From positions 124,001 through 188,000 of the forward strand of contig NZ_JAFBID010000001.1 in the NCBI RefSeq assembly GCF_016811235.1: a stretch of DNA of 64,000 nt, in the 5' to 3' direction. The notes below the pieces were generated by a model. The model was not told where the DNA came from. It searched no databases and worked only from the letters and a program-made list of their open reading frames with translations. Position 1 is the stretch's first letter, and every line of letters starts with the position of its first letter. The position numbers and the translations under genes are program-made. Source of the stretch: Microvirga arabica (GTDB taxonomy: Bacteria > Pseudomonadota > Alphaproteobacteria > Rhizobiales > Beijerinckiaceae). This document shows positions 9,582 to 19,754 of the stretch, in pieces.

Positions 9582-10595
9582 TCAGGCCTCCAACGTTTCG
9601 ACGAGCGCGCGCCCGACCCGGGCCGGTCCTGGGAAGTAGTCCCATTCCTGCGCATGCGGGTAAGGCGTGTCCCATCCCGTCACGCGGGCAATCGGCGCCT
9701 CGAGCTGGAAGAAGCAGGCCTCCTGGACGAGGGATGCAAGCTCCGCCCCGAAGCCGGAGGTGAGCGTCGCCTCATGGACGACGACGCAGCGGCCCGTCTT
9801 CTTCACCGATGCCACGATAGTCTCCATGTCGAGGGGAAGCAGGGTGCGCAGGTCGATGATCTCCGCATCGACGCCCGTTTCCGCCGCAGCCGCCTGCGCG
9901 ACATACACCATCGTGCCGTAGGCCAGCACCGTGACGGCCGCTCCCTCGCGCACGATGGATGCCTTGCCGAGCGGAAGCGTATAATGGCCGTTCGGCACCT
10001 CGCCGAGATCGTGCTTCGACCAGGGCGTGATCGGGCGGTCGTGGTGACCGTCGAAGGGGCCGTTATAGAGACGCTTCGGCTCCAGGAAGATCACCGGGTC
10101 GGGATCTTCGATGGCTGCGATCAGGAGGCCTTTGGCATCGTATGGGTTTGACGGCACGACGGTTTTCAATCCGGATACGTGGGTGAACAGGGCTTCGGGA
10201 CTCTGGCTGTGGGTCTGGCCTCCGAAGATCCCGCCGCCCGTCGGCATACGGACCACGAGCGGACAAGTGAACTCGCCGTTCGAGCGGTAGCGCAGACGCG
10301 CCGCCTCCGACACGATCTGGTCATAGGCCGGATACATGTAATCGGCGAACTGGATCTCGATGCAGGGGTGCAGCCCGTAGGCCGCCATTCCGATGGCCGC
10401 GCCCACGATGCCGGCCTCGTTGATCGGGGCATCGAAACACCGGGTCTTGCCGTATTTCTGCTGCAGGCCCGCCGTGCAGCGGAAGACGCCGCCGAAATAG
10501 CCCACATCCTCACCGAACACCACGACGCGTTCGTCGCGCGCCATCATCACATCCATCGCATCGCGGATGGCTTCGATCATCGTCATGCGTGCCAT
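9582..10595 (-). CDS. bkdA2: Branched-chain 2-oxoacid dehydrogenase E1 beta subunit
   Basis: 337 residues, full length for the transketolase-like E1 beta family. Shows the conserved start MTMIEAIRDAMD, VFGEDVGYFGGVFR, the loop GVFRCTAGLQ and ITPWSKHDLGEVP; C-terminal transketolase domain with VVVHEA. With E1 alpha it decarboxylates 2-oxoisovalerate, 2-oxoisocaproate and 2-oxo-3-methylvalerate with TPP and acylates the E2 lipoyl group. Starts three bases after the E1alpha stop. Confidence 0.95.
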   Translation of the reverse strand: MARMTMIEAIRDAMDVMMARDERVVVFGEDVGYFGGVFRCTAGLQQKYGKTRCFDAPINEAGIVGAAIGMAAYGLHPCIEIQFADYMYPAYDQIVSEAARLRYRSNGEFTCPLVVRMPTGGGIFGGQTHSQSPEALFTHVSGLKTVVPSNPYDAKGLLIAAIEDPDPVIFLEPKRLYNGPFDGHHDRPITPWSKHDLGEVPNGHYTLPLGKASIVREGAAVTVLAYGTMVYVAQAAAAETGVDAEIIDLRTLLPLDMETIVASVKKTGRCVVVHEATLTSGFGAELASLVQEACFFQLEAPIARVTGWDTPYPHAQEWDYFPGPARVGRALVETLEA

Positions 10596-10598
10596 GGA

Positions 10599-12631
<2,033 letters not shown>

Positions 12632-12635
12632 ATGC

Positions 12636-12647
12636 CTAACATGTTAG
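12636..12647. promoter_or_regulatory. Perfect 12-bp palindrome, probable operator of the GntR regulator
   Basis: CTAACATGTTAG is a perfect inverted repeat four bases upstream of the regulator's start codon, in the 127-base region shared with dctP. The size and the A-C...G-T symmetry fit FCD-type GntR operators. That it is bound by the neighbouring regulator is inference. Confidence 0.6.
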
Positions 12648-12758
12648 TTCAGCCGACGGGCAAATGCCAACAGCTTGTCGGATGTCCTGGACGGGTCATC
12701 GGCCCGCCGACCACCATCAACCGGACGAAGAGCCGGGCTACTTTTCAGAGGAACGCCT

Positions 12759-13754
12759 ATGCCATCTTTGACCCGCCGCCTAGCCTTCAGCCTGATCGCC
12801 GCCGCAGCCGTCACCCTGCCCGCCCTGCCGGCCAGCGCCCAGACCAAGCTCAAATGGGCCCATGTCTACGAGACGTCCGAGCCCTATCACAAATGGGCCC
12901 TCTGGGCCGGGGAGGAGCTCAAGAAGCGGACCAACGGCAAGTACACGATCGAGGTCTTCCCGGCCTCGTCGCTTGGCAAGGAAAGCGACATCAACGAGGG
13001 ACTGTCCCTCGGCACGGTGGACATCATCTATACCGGCCAGCTCTTCGCCGGCCGCGCCCATGGCCCGGTCGCCATCGGCGGCGCCCCCTACATGTTCCGC
13101 GACTTCGGCCACTGGAATGCCTTCCGCAAGTCCGATCTCTTCAAGGAGCTCGGTGACGGATACGAGAAGAAGACCGGCCACCGGGTCGTGAGCCTCACCT
13201 ATTACGGCGAGCGTCATGTGACGGCGAACAAGGACATCGCCAAGCCCGAGGACATGAAGGGGCTGAAGATCCGCGTGCCCGATGCGCCGCTCTATACCAT
13301 GTTCCCTAGAGCCGTCGGCGCCAACCCGACGCCGATCGCCTTCGCCGAGGTGTATCTGGCGCTCTCGCAGGGCGTGGTCGACGCGCAGGAGAACCCGCTC
13401 GTCACCATCCAGGCCAAGAAGTTCCACGAGGTTCAGAAGAACATCGTGCTGACCGGACACATCACCGACGCTCTTCTCACCATCGTGTCCGGCGGCACGA
13501 TGAAGCGCATGTCGGCGGACGAGCAGAAGGCCCTGACAGCGATCCTCCAGGAGGCGGCCGACAAGTGCACCGACGACATCGCCAAGATGGAGAAGGAACT
13601 GGTCGAGTGGTTCAAAGGCCAAGGCAAGAACGTGGCGGCGGTGGATCGCGCGCCGTTCCGCGAAGCAGTGGTCAAGATGCACATGGGACCGGACGCCACC
13701 TGGGATAAGGCAGTCTACGACCGTCTGCAGGCCATCAAGGCAACCACGAACTGA
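12759..13754 (+). CDS. dctP: TRAP transporter solute-binding protein (DctP family)
   Basis: 331 residues with a signal peptide (cleavage after ALPASA, about residue 26). The mature protein begins QTKLKWAHVYETSEPYHKWA and shows the DctP features FPASSLGKESDINEGL and the substrate-carboxylate Arg region LKIRVPDAP followed by NPTPIAFAEVYLALSQGVVDAQENP. Binds an organic acid in the periplasm for the two membrane subunits that follow. The start is the ATG with AGAGGA upstream; an earlier in-frame ATG at 12675 would put 28 residues before the signal peptide. With an altronate-dehydratase-family enzyme downstream, a hexonate or other sugar acid is the likely substrate. Confidence 0.93.
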   Translation: MPSLTRRLAFSLIAAAAVTLPALPASAQTKLKWAHVYETSEPYHKWALWAGEELKKRTNGKYTIEVFPASSLGKESDINEGLSLGTVDIIYTGQLFAGRAHGPVAIGGAPYMFRDFGHWNAFRKSDLFKELGDGYEKKTGHRVVSLTYYGERHVTANKDIAKPEDMKGLKIRVPDAPLYTMFPRAVGANPTPIAFAEVYLALSQGVVDAQENPLVTIQAKKFHEVQKNIVLTGHITDALLTIVSGGTMKRMSADEQKALTAILQEAADKCTDDIAKMEKELVEWFKGQGKNVAAVDRAPFREAVVKMHMGPDATWDKAVYDRLQAIKATTN

Positions 13755-13767
13755 ATCGACGCTCCTC

Positions 13768-13793
13768 GGCCCTCTCCCATTCCGGAGAGGGCC
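13768..13793 (+). terminator. Intergenic hairpin between dctP and dctQ (attenuator or mRNA-stabilising stem)
   Basis: GGCCCTCTCC (13768-13777) pairs perfectly with GGAGAGGGCC (13784-13793) around a 6-base loop, followed only by CTTTCC. With no real T-run it is more likely a partial terminator or 3' stabiliser that keeps binding-protein mRNA above permease mRNA than a full stop, because the permease genes lack another obvious promoter. Confidence 0.6.
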
Positions 13794-13822
13794 CTTTCCG
13801 ATCCAGTGAGAAAAGCCCGCCC

Positions 13823-14434
13823 ATGCCCGCGATGCAGAACAGCCAGACTCCTACCCTTGTCGACCCGAGAAGCGCCTCGGCGCCGCCGGAGGATATTCAC
13901 CAGGAGGTGGATGAGCTGTTCGAGCAATGGCAGGAGGAGGAATCGCATGTGGACCTCTCCGATCTGCGCTGGTCGGACGCGCTGGTCTTCGCGATCTTCT
14001 GGATCCTGTTCGGAATCGTCTTCCTGCAGTTCTTCACGCGATATGTGCTGAACAACTCGCTGGGATGGACGGAGGAGATCGCACGGTACTTTCTGATCCT
14101 GATCACCTTCGTGGGCTCGGTGACGGCCATGCGCAAGGGCTCGCACATCGCCGTCGAAGCCCTGCTGATCTATCTTCCGCGCGGAGCCAGACACTGGACC
14201 CTCGTGGCGGTTGACGGGCTCGTGGCCCTCTTCTGCGGCGCGATGGCTTGGTACGCCTATCGGCTCGGTGCGCTCGCCCCAGGCTACATGGTGTCCATCG
14301 ATATCCCGAAAAGCTACATCTATTGGGCAGTTTCCGCAGCCCTGGCCGGGGTGACCGTGCATGCGAGCTTACGCTTTCTGCGGCGCCTTCGCGGCCGTGA
14401 GGCCGATGCCCCTCACGGCTTGGCTCTCGACTGA
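13823..14434 (+). CDS. dctQ: TRAP transporter small permease (DctQ family)
   Basis: 203 residues with four predicted membrane helices (about 50-70, 88-108, 130-152, 165-185). The first ~48 residues are a hydrophilic acidic extension. The motif TRYVLNNSLGWTEEIARYFLI is the family signature for the small subunit. Forms the membrane complex with DctM and uses an ion gradient. It lies 68 bases after dctP and 14 before dctM. Confidence 0.92.
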   Translation: MPAMQNSQTPTLVDPRSASAPPEDIHQEVDELFEQWQEEESHVDLSDLRWSDALVFAIFWILFGIVFLQFFTRYVLNNSLGWTEEIARYFLILITFVGSVTAMRKGSHIAVEALLIYLPRGARHWTLVAVDGLVALFCGAMAWYAYRLGALAPGYMVSIDIPKSYIYWAVSAALAGVTVHASLRFLRRLRGREADAPHGLALD

Positions 14435-14448
14435 CGGCGGAGATTCAC

Positions 14449-15804
14449 ATGCTCATCACCCTGATGCTTGTCGCGCTCCTCGTCATGATCGTCATCGGCG
14501 TGCCGATTGCCGTGGCGCTGGCAGGTTCCTCGCTCCTGTTCCTGCTCGTCGGAAACCTGACGGGCGAAGTCACCACCCCGGTGATCACCGTGATCCACCG
14601 GATGGTGAACGGGGTCGATTCCTTTCCGCTCCTGGCAGTGCCCTTCTTCATCATGGCCGGCAACCTGATGAACTCCGCCGGCATCACCAAGCAGATCTAC
14701 GATTTCGCCGTCGCGGCGGTGGGCTGGCTGCGAGGCGGCCTGGGCCACGTGAATGTCGCAGGCTCCGTCATCTTCGCCGGAATGTCCGGAACCGCGGTGG
14801 CCGATGCAGGCGGCATCGGGACCATCGAGATCAAGGCAATGCGCGACCATGGTTACGACACGAAGTTCGCCGTGGGCCTCACCGCCGCCTCCTCGACCAT
14901 CGGGCCGATCATCCCGCCGTCCCTGCCGCTGGTCATCTACGGCGTCGTCGCCAATGCCTCAATCAACGCGCTCTTCGTGGCTGGCATCCTGCCTGGCCTG
15001 ATCATGGCGTTCTTCATGTCGGCCACGGTGGCCCTCTATGCCCATCATTACGGCATCGGGCGGGATGCGCGCTTCGAGCTTGGGCGTCTCGGGCGCTCCT
15101 TCCTGAATGCCTTTCTGCCGCTCCTGACACCGGCCATAATCATCGGCGGCATGAGCTTCGGTCTGTTCACGCCGACGGAAGCGGCCGTCTTCGCCTGCGC
15201 CTATGCGCTGCTCCTCTCGACGGTGATCCACGGCAGCTTCAATCTGGTGCTGAGCGCCCGCGGCCAGCGACCCCGCTATTCGGTTCTGAGCCTGCGCCAG
15301 TTCATCCGCGTGACGATGGACACGATCGAGACGACGGCCGTGGTTCTCTTCATCGTCGCGGGAGCCTCGATCTTCGGCTGGGTGCTGACCACCACCCGCA
15401 CCACCGACGCGCTGGGCGAGTGGATCATCACCTTCGCGGCCGATCCCATCACCTTCCTGATCCTCGTCAACGTGTTCCTGGTGGTTGTCGGCTGCTTCAT
15501 GGAGACCATCGCGGCCATCACGATTCTCACGCCGGTGCTGCTGCCGGTGGCCATCAAGCTCGGGATCGATCCCGTTCACTTCGGTATCATCATGGTGCTG
15601 AACCTGATGATCGGCCTCCTGACGCCCCCTGTCGGCATGGTTCTCTACGTGCTCACCAGGGTAGCCAGGATCTCCTTCGAGGAGTGCATGAAGGCATGCG
15701 CACCGTGGCTGGTGCCCTTGTTCATCGTTCTTCTCCTCATCACATTCGTCCCTGAAACCGTCCTCTGGCTGCCGCAGTTCCTGAAGGAACTCGGCTACCT
15801 CTGA
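14449..15804 (+). CDS. dctM: TRAP transporter large permease (DctM family)
   Basis: 451 residues, strongly hydrophobic, with about 12 membrane segments. Conserved DctM features include AGNLMNSAGITKQIYDFA, HVNVAGSVIFAGMSGTAVADAGG and SSTIGPIIPPSLPLVIYG. This is the transport-channel subunit that couples substrate import to a Na+ or proton gradient. It starts 14 bases after dctQ and is followed after 18 bases by the dehydratase gene, so uptake and first catabolic step are co-expressed. Confidence 0.95.
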   Translation: MLITLMLVALLVMIVIGVPIAVALAGSSLLFLLVGNLTGEVTTPVITVIHRMVNGVDSFPLLAVPFFIMAGNLMNSAGITKQIYDFAVAAVGWLRGGLGHVNVAGSVIFAGMSGTAVADAGGIGTIEIKAMRDHGYDTKFAVGLTAASSTIGPIIPPSLPLVIYGVVANASINALFVAGILPGLIMAFFMSATVALYAHHYGIGRDARFELGRLGRSFLNAFLPLLTPAIIIGGMSFGLFTPTEAAVFACAYALLLSTVIHGSFNLVLSARGQRPRYSVLSLRQFIRVTMDTIETTAVVLFIVAGASIFGWVLTTTRTTDALGEWIITFAADPITFLILVNVFLVVVGCFMETIAAITILTPVLLPVAIKLGIDPVHFGIIMVLNLMIGLLTPPVGMVLYVLTRVARISFEECMKACAPWLVPLFIVLLLITFVPETVLWLPQFLKELGYL

Positions 15805-15822
15805 TTTTGCAAAGCTATTATC

Positions 15823-17340
15823 ATGAGCACCTCCCGTACCATCCGCCTTTCCCCCGACGACAACGTGGCCATCGCCATCGACCTCGTGAACCAGGGCTCT
15901 GACGCCGCAGGCCTGACCGCGCGGGAGCGCATCCTGCGCGGCCACAAGATGGCCGTGGAGCCGATCCGCGAGGGAGAGCCCATCCGCAAGTTCGGCCAGA
16001 TCATCGGCTTTGCCAAAATCCATATCGCGCCGGGCGAGTGGGTGCATGAACACAATGTCGGCCTGCACGATTTCGAGCGGGACTATGCCTTCTGCGCCGA
16101 GGCAGGAGACGACAGCCTGCTGCCGCCGGAACTGCAGGCGACCTTCCAGGGATACCGGCGCGCCTCCGGCAGGACAGGCACCCGCAATTACATCGGCATT
16201 CTCACCTCCGTGAACTGCTCGGCCTCGGTCGCCCGCTTCGCGGCTGCCGAAGTGGAGCGCTCCGGAATCCTGCGCGACTATCCAGGCATCGACGGCATAG
16301 TGGCCATCGTCCATGGCACAGGCTGCGGCCATGCGGCCTATGGCGAAGGGTTCGAGATCCTGCGCCGCACGCAGTGGGGCTATGCCAGCCATCCCAACTT
16401 CGCCGGCGTGATCATGGTCGGTCTCGGCTGCGAGGTGTTCCAGATCGGGCGCATGAAACAGGAATACGGACTCTCGGAGACGGACACGTTCCGCACCCTG
16501 ACGATCCAGGAGACAGGCGGCACGCGAAAGACCGTGCAGGCCATCGTCGATGCCGTGAAGAGCATGCTCCCTGTCGTTGCGAAGGCGCAGCGGGAGACCC
16601 GTCCGGCATCGGAGCTGGTCTTAGCCCTTCAATGTGGTGGGTCGGACGGCTATTCCGCCCTGACCGCCAATCCGGCCCTGGGCGTCGCGTCCGATCTGCT
16701 CGTGCGGCACGGCGGGACGTCCATTCTGTCCGAGACGCCGGAAATCTACGGCGCGGAGCATCTGCTCACCCGCCGCGCCGCAACCCGAGAGGTCGGCGAA
16801 AAGCTCGTGGCGCGGATCAAGTGGTGGGAGGCCTACACGGAGCGCAATGGCGGCGAGATGAACAACAACCCGTCACCCGGCAACAAGGCCGGCGGCCTCA
16901 CGACGATTCTCGAGAAGTCCCTGGGGGCAGCCGCCAAGGGCGGACGCTCCACACTTCGGGCCGTGTACGAATATGCCGAACTGGTGAAGGATCGCGGCTT
17001 CGTCTACATGGACACACCCGGCTACGATCCTGTCGCCGCCACGGGTCAGGTGGCCGGCGGGGCAAACCTGATCGCCTTTACCACGGGGCGCGGCTCCGCG
17101 TTCGGGTGCAAGCCTGCACCATCCCTCAAGCTCGCCACCAACTCGGATATCTACCGCCGCATGATCGACGACATGGACATCAATTGCGGCGATATCCTCG
17201 ACGGTGTCTCTCTTGAAGAGAAGGGACAGGAAATCTTCGAGACCCTGTTGAAGGTCGCTTCCGGAGAGCCCACGAAATCCGAGGAGCTGGGCTATGGCGA
17301 CCTCGAGTTCGTTCCCTGGCAAGTGGGCGCCGTCATGTAG
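15823..17340 (+). CDS. uxaA: Altronate dehydratase family protein (UxaA-type)
   Basis: 505 residues, the length of UxaA. N-terminal SAF-like domain (about 5-90, LSPDDNVAIAIDL ... HIAPGEWVHEHNVGLH), then the large dehydratase domain with GTRNYIGILTSVNCS, HGTGCGHAAYGEG and NNPSPGNKAGGLTTILEKSLG. UxaA removes water from D-altronate to give 2-keto-3-deoxygluconate; GarD-type galactarate dehydratases are related, so the substrate is uncertain. It is the last gene of the TRAP operon, and FCD regulators, TRAP importers and UxaA enzymes are a recurrent set for hexuronate and hexonate use. The matching aldolase and kinase are not in the window. Confidence 0.85.
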   Translation: MSTSRTIRLSPDDNVAIAIDLVNQGSDAAGLTARERILRGHKMAVEPIREGEPIRKFGQIIGFAKIHIAPGEWVHEHNVGLHDFERDYAFCAEAGDDSLLPPELQATFQGYRRASGRTGTRNYIGILTSVNCSASVARFAAAEVERSGILRDYPGIDGIVAIVHGTGCGHAAYGEGFEILRRTQWGYASHPNFAGVIMVGLGCEVFQIGRMKQEYGLSETDTFRTLTIQETGGTRKTVQAIVDAVKSMLPVVAKAQRETRPASELVLALQCGGSDGYSALTANPALGVASDLLVRHGGTSILSETPEIYGAEHLLTRRAATREVGEKLVARIKWWEAYTERNGGEMNNNPSPGNKAGGLTTILEKSLGAAAKGGRSTLRAVYEYAELVKDRGFVYMDTPGYDPVAATGQVAGGANLIAFTTGRGSAFGCKPAPSLKLATNSDIYRRMIDDMDINCGDILDGVSLEEKGQEIFETLLKVASGEPTKSEELGYGDLEFVPWQVGAVM

Positions 17341-17636
17341 CGGAGGGCTGACCGCTTCCATGAGCAGCCGACAGGCTGCGACATAAGTGGATCCTTACCA
17401 AAAGGAAGCATCGTTTAACGATGTGTTAACCATCTTCCGGCGATCATGCCCGGGCTGATCCACATGAGGATCAACACTCTCCCAAAAGTGAACGGGGCAC
17501 GGATGTACTGCCTCGCTTCGCTTTGGGATGCAGTGTCAGGGCTTCCTGAAGCCCACGCCTTCATCCTCGGACATGAATGAGATCAAGGATTCCCGGCGCA
17601 GGCGCTGGCCTGACTCTCGCCCTGACTCGAGCCACA
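17341..17636. other. Intergenic region, no gene seen
   Basis: Between uxaA and a short minus-strand gene. GGGCTT/AAGCCC form a 6-bp stem around CCTG near 17539-17554 without a T-run. The short open frames here have no ribosome binding site or recognisable product. Confidence 0.4.
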
Positions 17637-17738
17637 TCAGCCCAACACATAAAACGCCGTTGCAAGGGCAGCGATCCCGCCGATCAGAGCATAGGGATAC
17701 CAAGTTGGAAATGGCTTTTCGTGACCATTGAAACCCAC
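17637..17738 (-). CDS. Small single-pass membrane protein (33 residues), proposed
   Basis: GTG start with GAGGAG seven bases upstream on the minus strand, then 33 codons and TGA. The product begins MGFNGHEKPFPTWYPY and ends in one hydrophobic helix (ALIGGIAALATAFYVLG). A charged/aromatic head followed by a 17-residue membrane segment is typical of small bacterial membrane proteins. The gene stands alone between uxaA and the exb operon. I do not recognise a family. The case rests on the strong ribosome binding site and the coherent protein; conservation would decide. Confidence 0.5.
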   Translation of the reverse strand: MGFNGHEKPFPTWYPYALIGGIAALATAFYVLG

Positions 17739-18129
17739 GCTGAAACTCCTCGATGCAAGCCCCATGTCGATCCCTTGTCATTTTCCAAAACGGTATTTTT
17801 GTGAAACACTGTTGGGGTGTTTCTGAGGGAACCCGGCAAGCTCCCGCGCAGCTGAAAACAGAAAATTTTACTTTGAAGACTTTTTAAGGAAGCGAAATCG
17901 CTCCCGTTCTCAACATCGTAGCACCTGTTTTAGAACGCCTCTGACTTTCGTCTAACCCCTTGATCTGAATAGCTTCTCCCAGATATTCCTCTCATCGCCT
18001 CACGGGACGTTCCCGCCGATCTCAGGCATGCGCCCGACCGGCGGACCACGGAGGCGCCAGCGTTCGATCTCGCATCCGTGCGACCGCGCATTCGCGCACT
18101 CGTCCACACGAACGAGGAAGGAAGAGTTC
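17739..18129. other. Upstream region of the exb-tonB operon and the small minus-strand gene
   Basis: About 390 bases, AT-richer than the surroundings (around 17840-17960), with no convincing gene. It should carry the promoter for 18130-20654. A half-site resembling the Irr-type element (TTTAGAA at 17929-17935) lacks the second half at the right spacing. Otherwise nothing clear. Confidence 0.4.
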
Positions 18130-18594
18130 ATGGGAACAAGCACGTGGAACGAGCCCGGCTATTCGAAAGCAGGAATCTGGGCATGCCTCGCCCTGCTTCT
18201 TCCCTTCAGCGGAGCGGCTCTGGCTCAGGATCGTGCCTCGCCCTCGCCTCTGCGGATCGAGCTGAACAAGATCGAGGCTGCTGGCGAGAACTGCCGAACC
18301 TATTTCCTGATCGACAATCAGAAGGGCGACAGCTGGCGCTCTCTGAAGCTCGATCTTTTCGCCCTTGATATGGAGGGTGTCGCGGCCAAGAGGCTGGCTG
18401 TTGAAGTTGGCCCGGTGCCGGGCCGCAAGACCCTCATCAAGCTGTTCGATTTTCCTAGCTTGAGCTGCTCCCGGTTCGGACGCGTTCTCCTCAAAGATGT
18501 CATGACCTGCGAAGGCGTTGCGAATTCACGGGAGGAGTGTCTGTCCGCCCTCGAAACATCCTCCAAGATCGACACTGTTTCGTTCACGAAATGA
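18130..18594 (+). CDS. Exported protein of unknown function leading the exbB-exbD-tonB operon
   Basis: 154 residues with a signal peptide (hydrophobic LALLLPFSGAALAQ, cleavage near residue 35). The mature part has four or five cysteines (for example GENCRTYFLIDNQ, FPSLSCSRF, VMTCEGVANSREECL), suggesting disulfides in the periplasm, and WRSLKLDLFALD. The start is the ATG after AGGAAGGAAGAG. It lies 10 bases before exbB, so it probably works with the TonB energy-transducing system. No family named with confidence. Confidence 0.75.
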   Translation: MGTSTWNEPGYSKAGIWACLALLLPFSGAALAQDRASPSPLRIELNKIEAAGENCRTYFLIDNQKGDSWRSLKLDLFALDMEGVAAKRLAVEVGPVPGRKTLIKLFDFPSLSCSRFGRVLLKDVMTCEGVANSREECLSALETSSKIDTVSFTK

Positions 18595-18604
18595 GATCGC
18601 TGTG

Positions 18605-19291
18605 ATGAACGACATCGTACCCGCCACTCCGCACGATCTCTCCTTCGTTGGATTGTTCCTGCAGGCCGACCCCATCGTCAAAGGCGTCATGATCCTGCTC
18701 GTGCTGGCATCGCTCGGGTGCTGGACGATTGTTGTCGAAAAGCTCCTGCGTTTCAAGAGCGTCCGTCGCCAGGCGCGCGCCTTCGAAATGGCTGTGCGTT
18801 CGGCTGACAAACTTCACCAGAAATTGGCTGGGACGACGGGGCGGATCGTCGCCGCCGGTCAAGAAGCCTGGCGTGATCAGGACCCGTCGGAGAGTCGCGC
18901 AGAGCGTCGGGAGCGGATTGAGCGGGCCATGCGCGCTGCCCTGTCGGCCGACATGCGGCAGCTTCAGGTAGGGTTGCCGTTTCTGGCCACTACAGGATCG
19001 GCCGCGCCCTTCATCGGCCTGTTCGGCACAGTCTGGGGCATCATGAATTCGTTCTCCGCCATCGCAGCAAGCCAGGACACCAGCCTCTCGGTGGTGGCTC
19101 CTGGTATTGCCGAGGCCCTGTTTGCCACAGCCATCGGCCTTGTGGCCGCCATTCCGGCGGTGATCGCCTACAACAAGCTCACGACGGATCTCGGACGCCT
19201 CCAGCAATCCTTTGCGGCAGGCATCACATCGCTCGGCGACAGGCTCGCGCGCGACCGCAAGCCTCATCTGCGCGCAGAGGCTGCCGAATAA
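18605..19291 (+). CDS. exbB: TonB-system energy transducer ExbB (MotA/TolQ/ExbB family)
   Basis: 228 residues, three membrane segments: about 24-44 (GVMILLVLASLGCWTIVV), 120-142 (FLATTGSAAPFIGLFGTVWG) and 160-185 (GIAEALFATAIGLVAAIPAV). The second and third carry the proton-channel signatures of the family. Inner-membrane channel subunit with ExbD. The start is the ATG at MNDIVPATP, 10 bases after the upstream gene; the longer frame would overlap that gene by 77 bases. The stop and the exbD start overlap by one base. Confidence 0.94.
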   Translation: MNDIVPATPHDLSFVGLFLQADPIVKGVMILLVLASLGCWTIVVEKLLRFKSVRRQARAFEMAVRSADKLHQKLAGTTGRIVAAGQEAWRDQDPSESRAERRERIERAMRAALSADMRQLQVGLPFLATTGSAAPFIGLFGTVWGIMNSFSAIAASQDTSLSVVAPGIAEALFATAIGLVAAIPAVIAYNKLTTDLGRLQQSFAAGITSLGDRLARDRKPHLRAEAAE

Positions 19292-19737
19292 TGGGCATAG
19301 GACCCCTCCGCGCCGGCGAGCCGGACGACGAATTCGGCGTTGCGCCTCTGTCCGAGATCAACGTCACGCCGCTTGTGGACGTCATGCTCGTGCTGCTCAT
19401 CATCTTCATGGTGGCCGCCCCTCTGATGACCGTCGGCGTGCCGGTCAACCTGCCGAAAACGGCAGCGGCGAAGGTGTCGCAACCGAAGGCGCCTGTTGTC
19501 ATCAGCATCAACGAGCAGGGTCAGCCGTTTCTCGATAGGGAGCCACTCACGCCGGATGGAATGATGCCCAAGCTCAAGGCGCTTGCGAGTGCCGATCCAG
19601 CGCAGGTTGTGCTGGTCCGCGGAGACAGGTCTGTTCCCTATGGACGCATTGTCGAGATCATGGGGCAAGTCAGTGCAGCCGGCTTCAGCAAGGTCTCGCT
19701 CATCGCCCAGGCGCCGGGCGGAATGCCGGCCAGGTAG
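19291..19737 (+). CDS. exbD: TonB-system energy transducer ExbD (ExbD/TolR family)
   Basis: 148 residues, one N-terminal membrane helix (about 28-48) with the conserved channel aspartate in NVTPLVDVMLVLLIIF and a periplasmic domain ending YGRIVEIMGQVSAAGF. Forms the proton channel with ExbB and drives TonB. Translationally coupled to exbB (TAATG). Confidence 0.94.
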   Translation: MGIGPLRAGEPDDEFGVAPLSEINVTPLVDVMLVLLIIFMVAAPLMTVGVPVNLPKTAAAKVSQPKAPVVISINEQGQPFLDREPLTPDGMMPKLKALASADPAQVVLVRGDRSVPYGRIVEIMGQVSAAGFSKVSLIAQAPGGMPAR

Positions 19738-19754
19738 GACCTGAACCAAGCTCG

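Noticed and set aside
14959-16392. A 477-codon open frame antisense to dctM and uxaA
   Set aside because: Spans two good genes on the other strand; composition is His/Arg/Asp-rich as expected for mirror frames.
17929-17955. Possible Irr-type iron box before the exb-tonB operon
   Set aside because: Only TTTAGAA is clear; the second half (TCTAA) is 16 bases away instead of 3.
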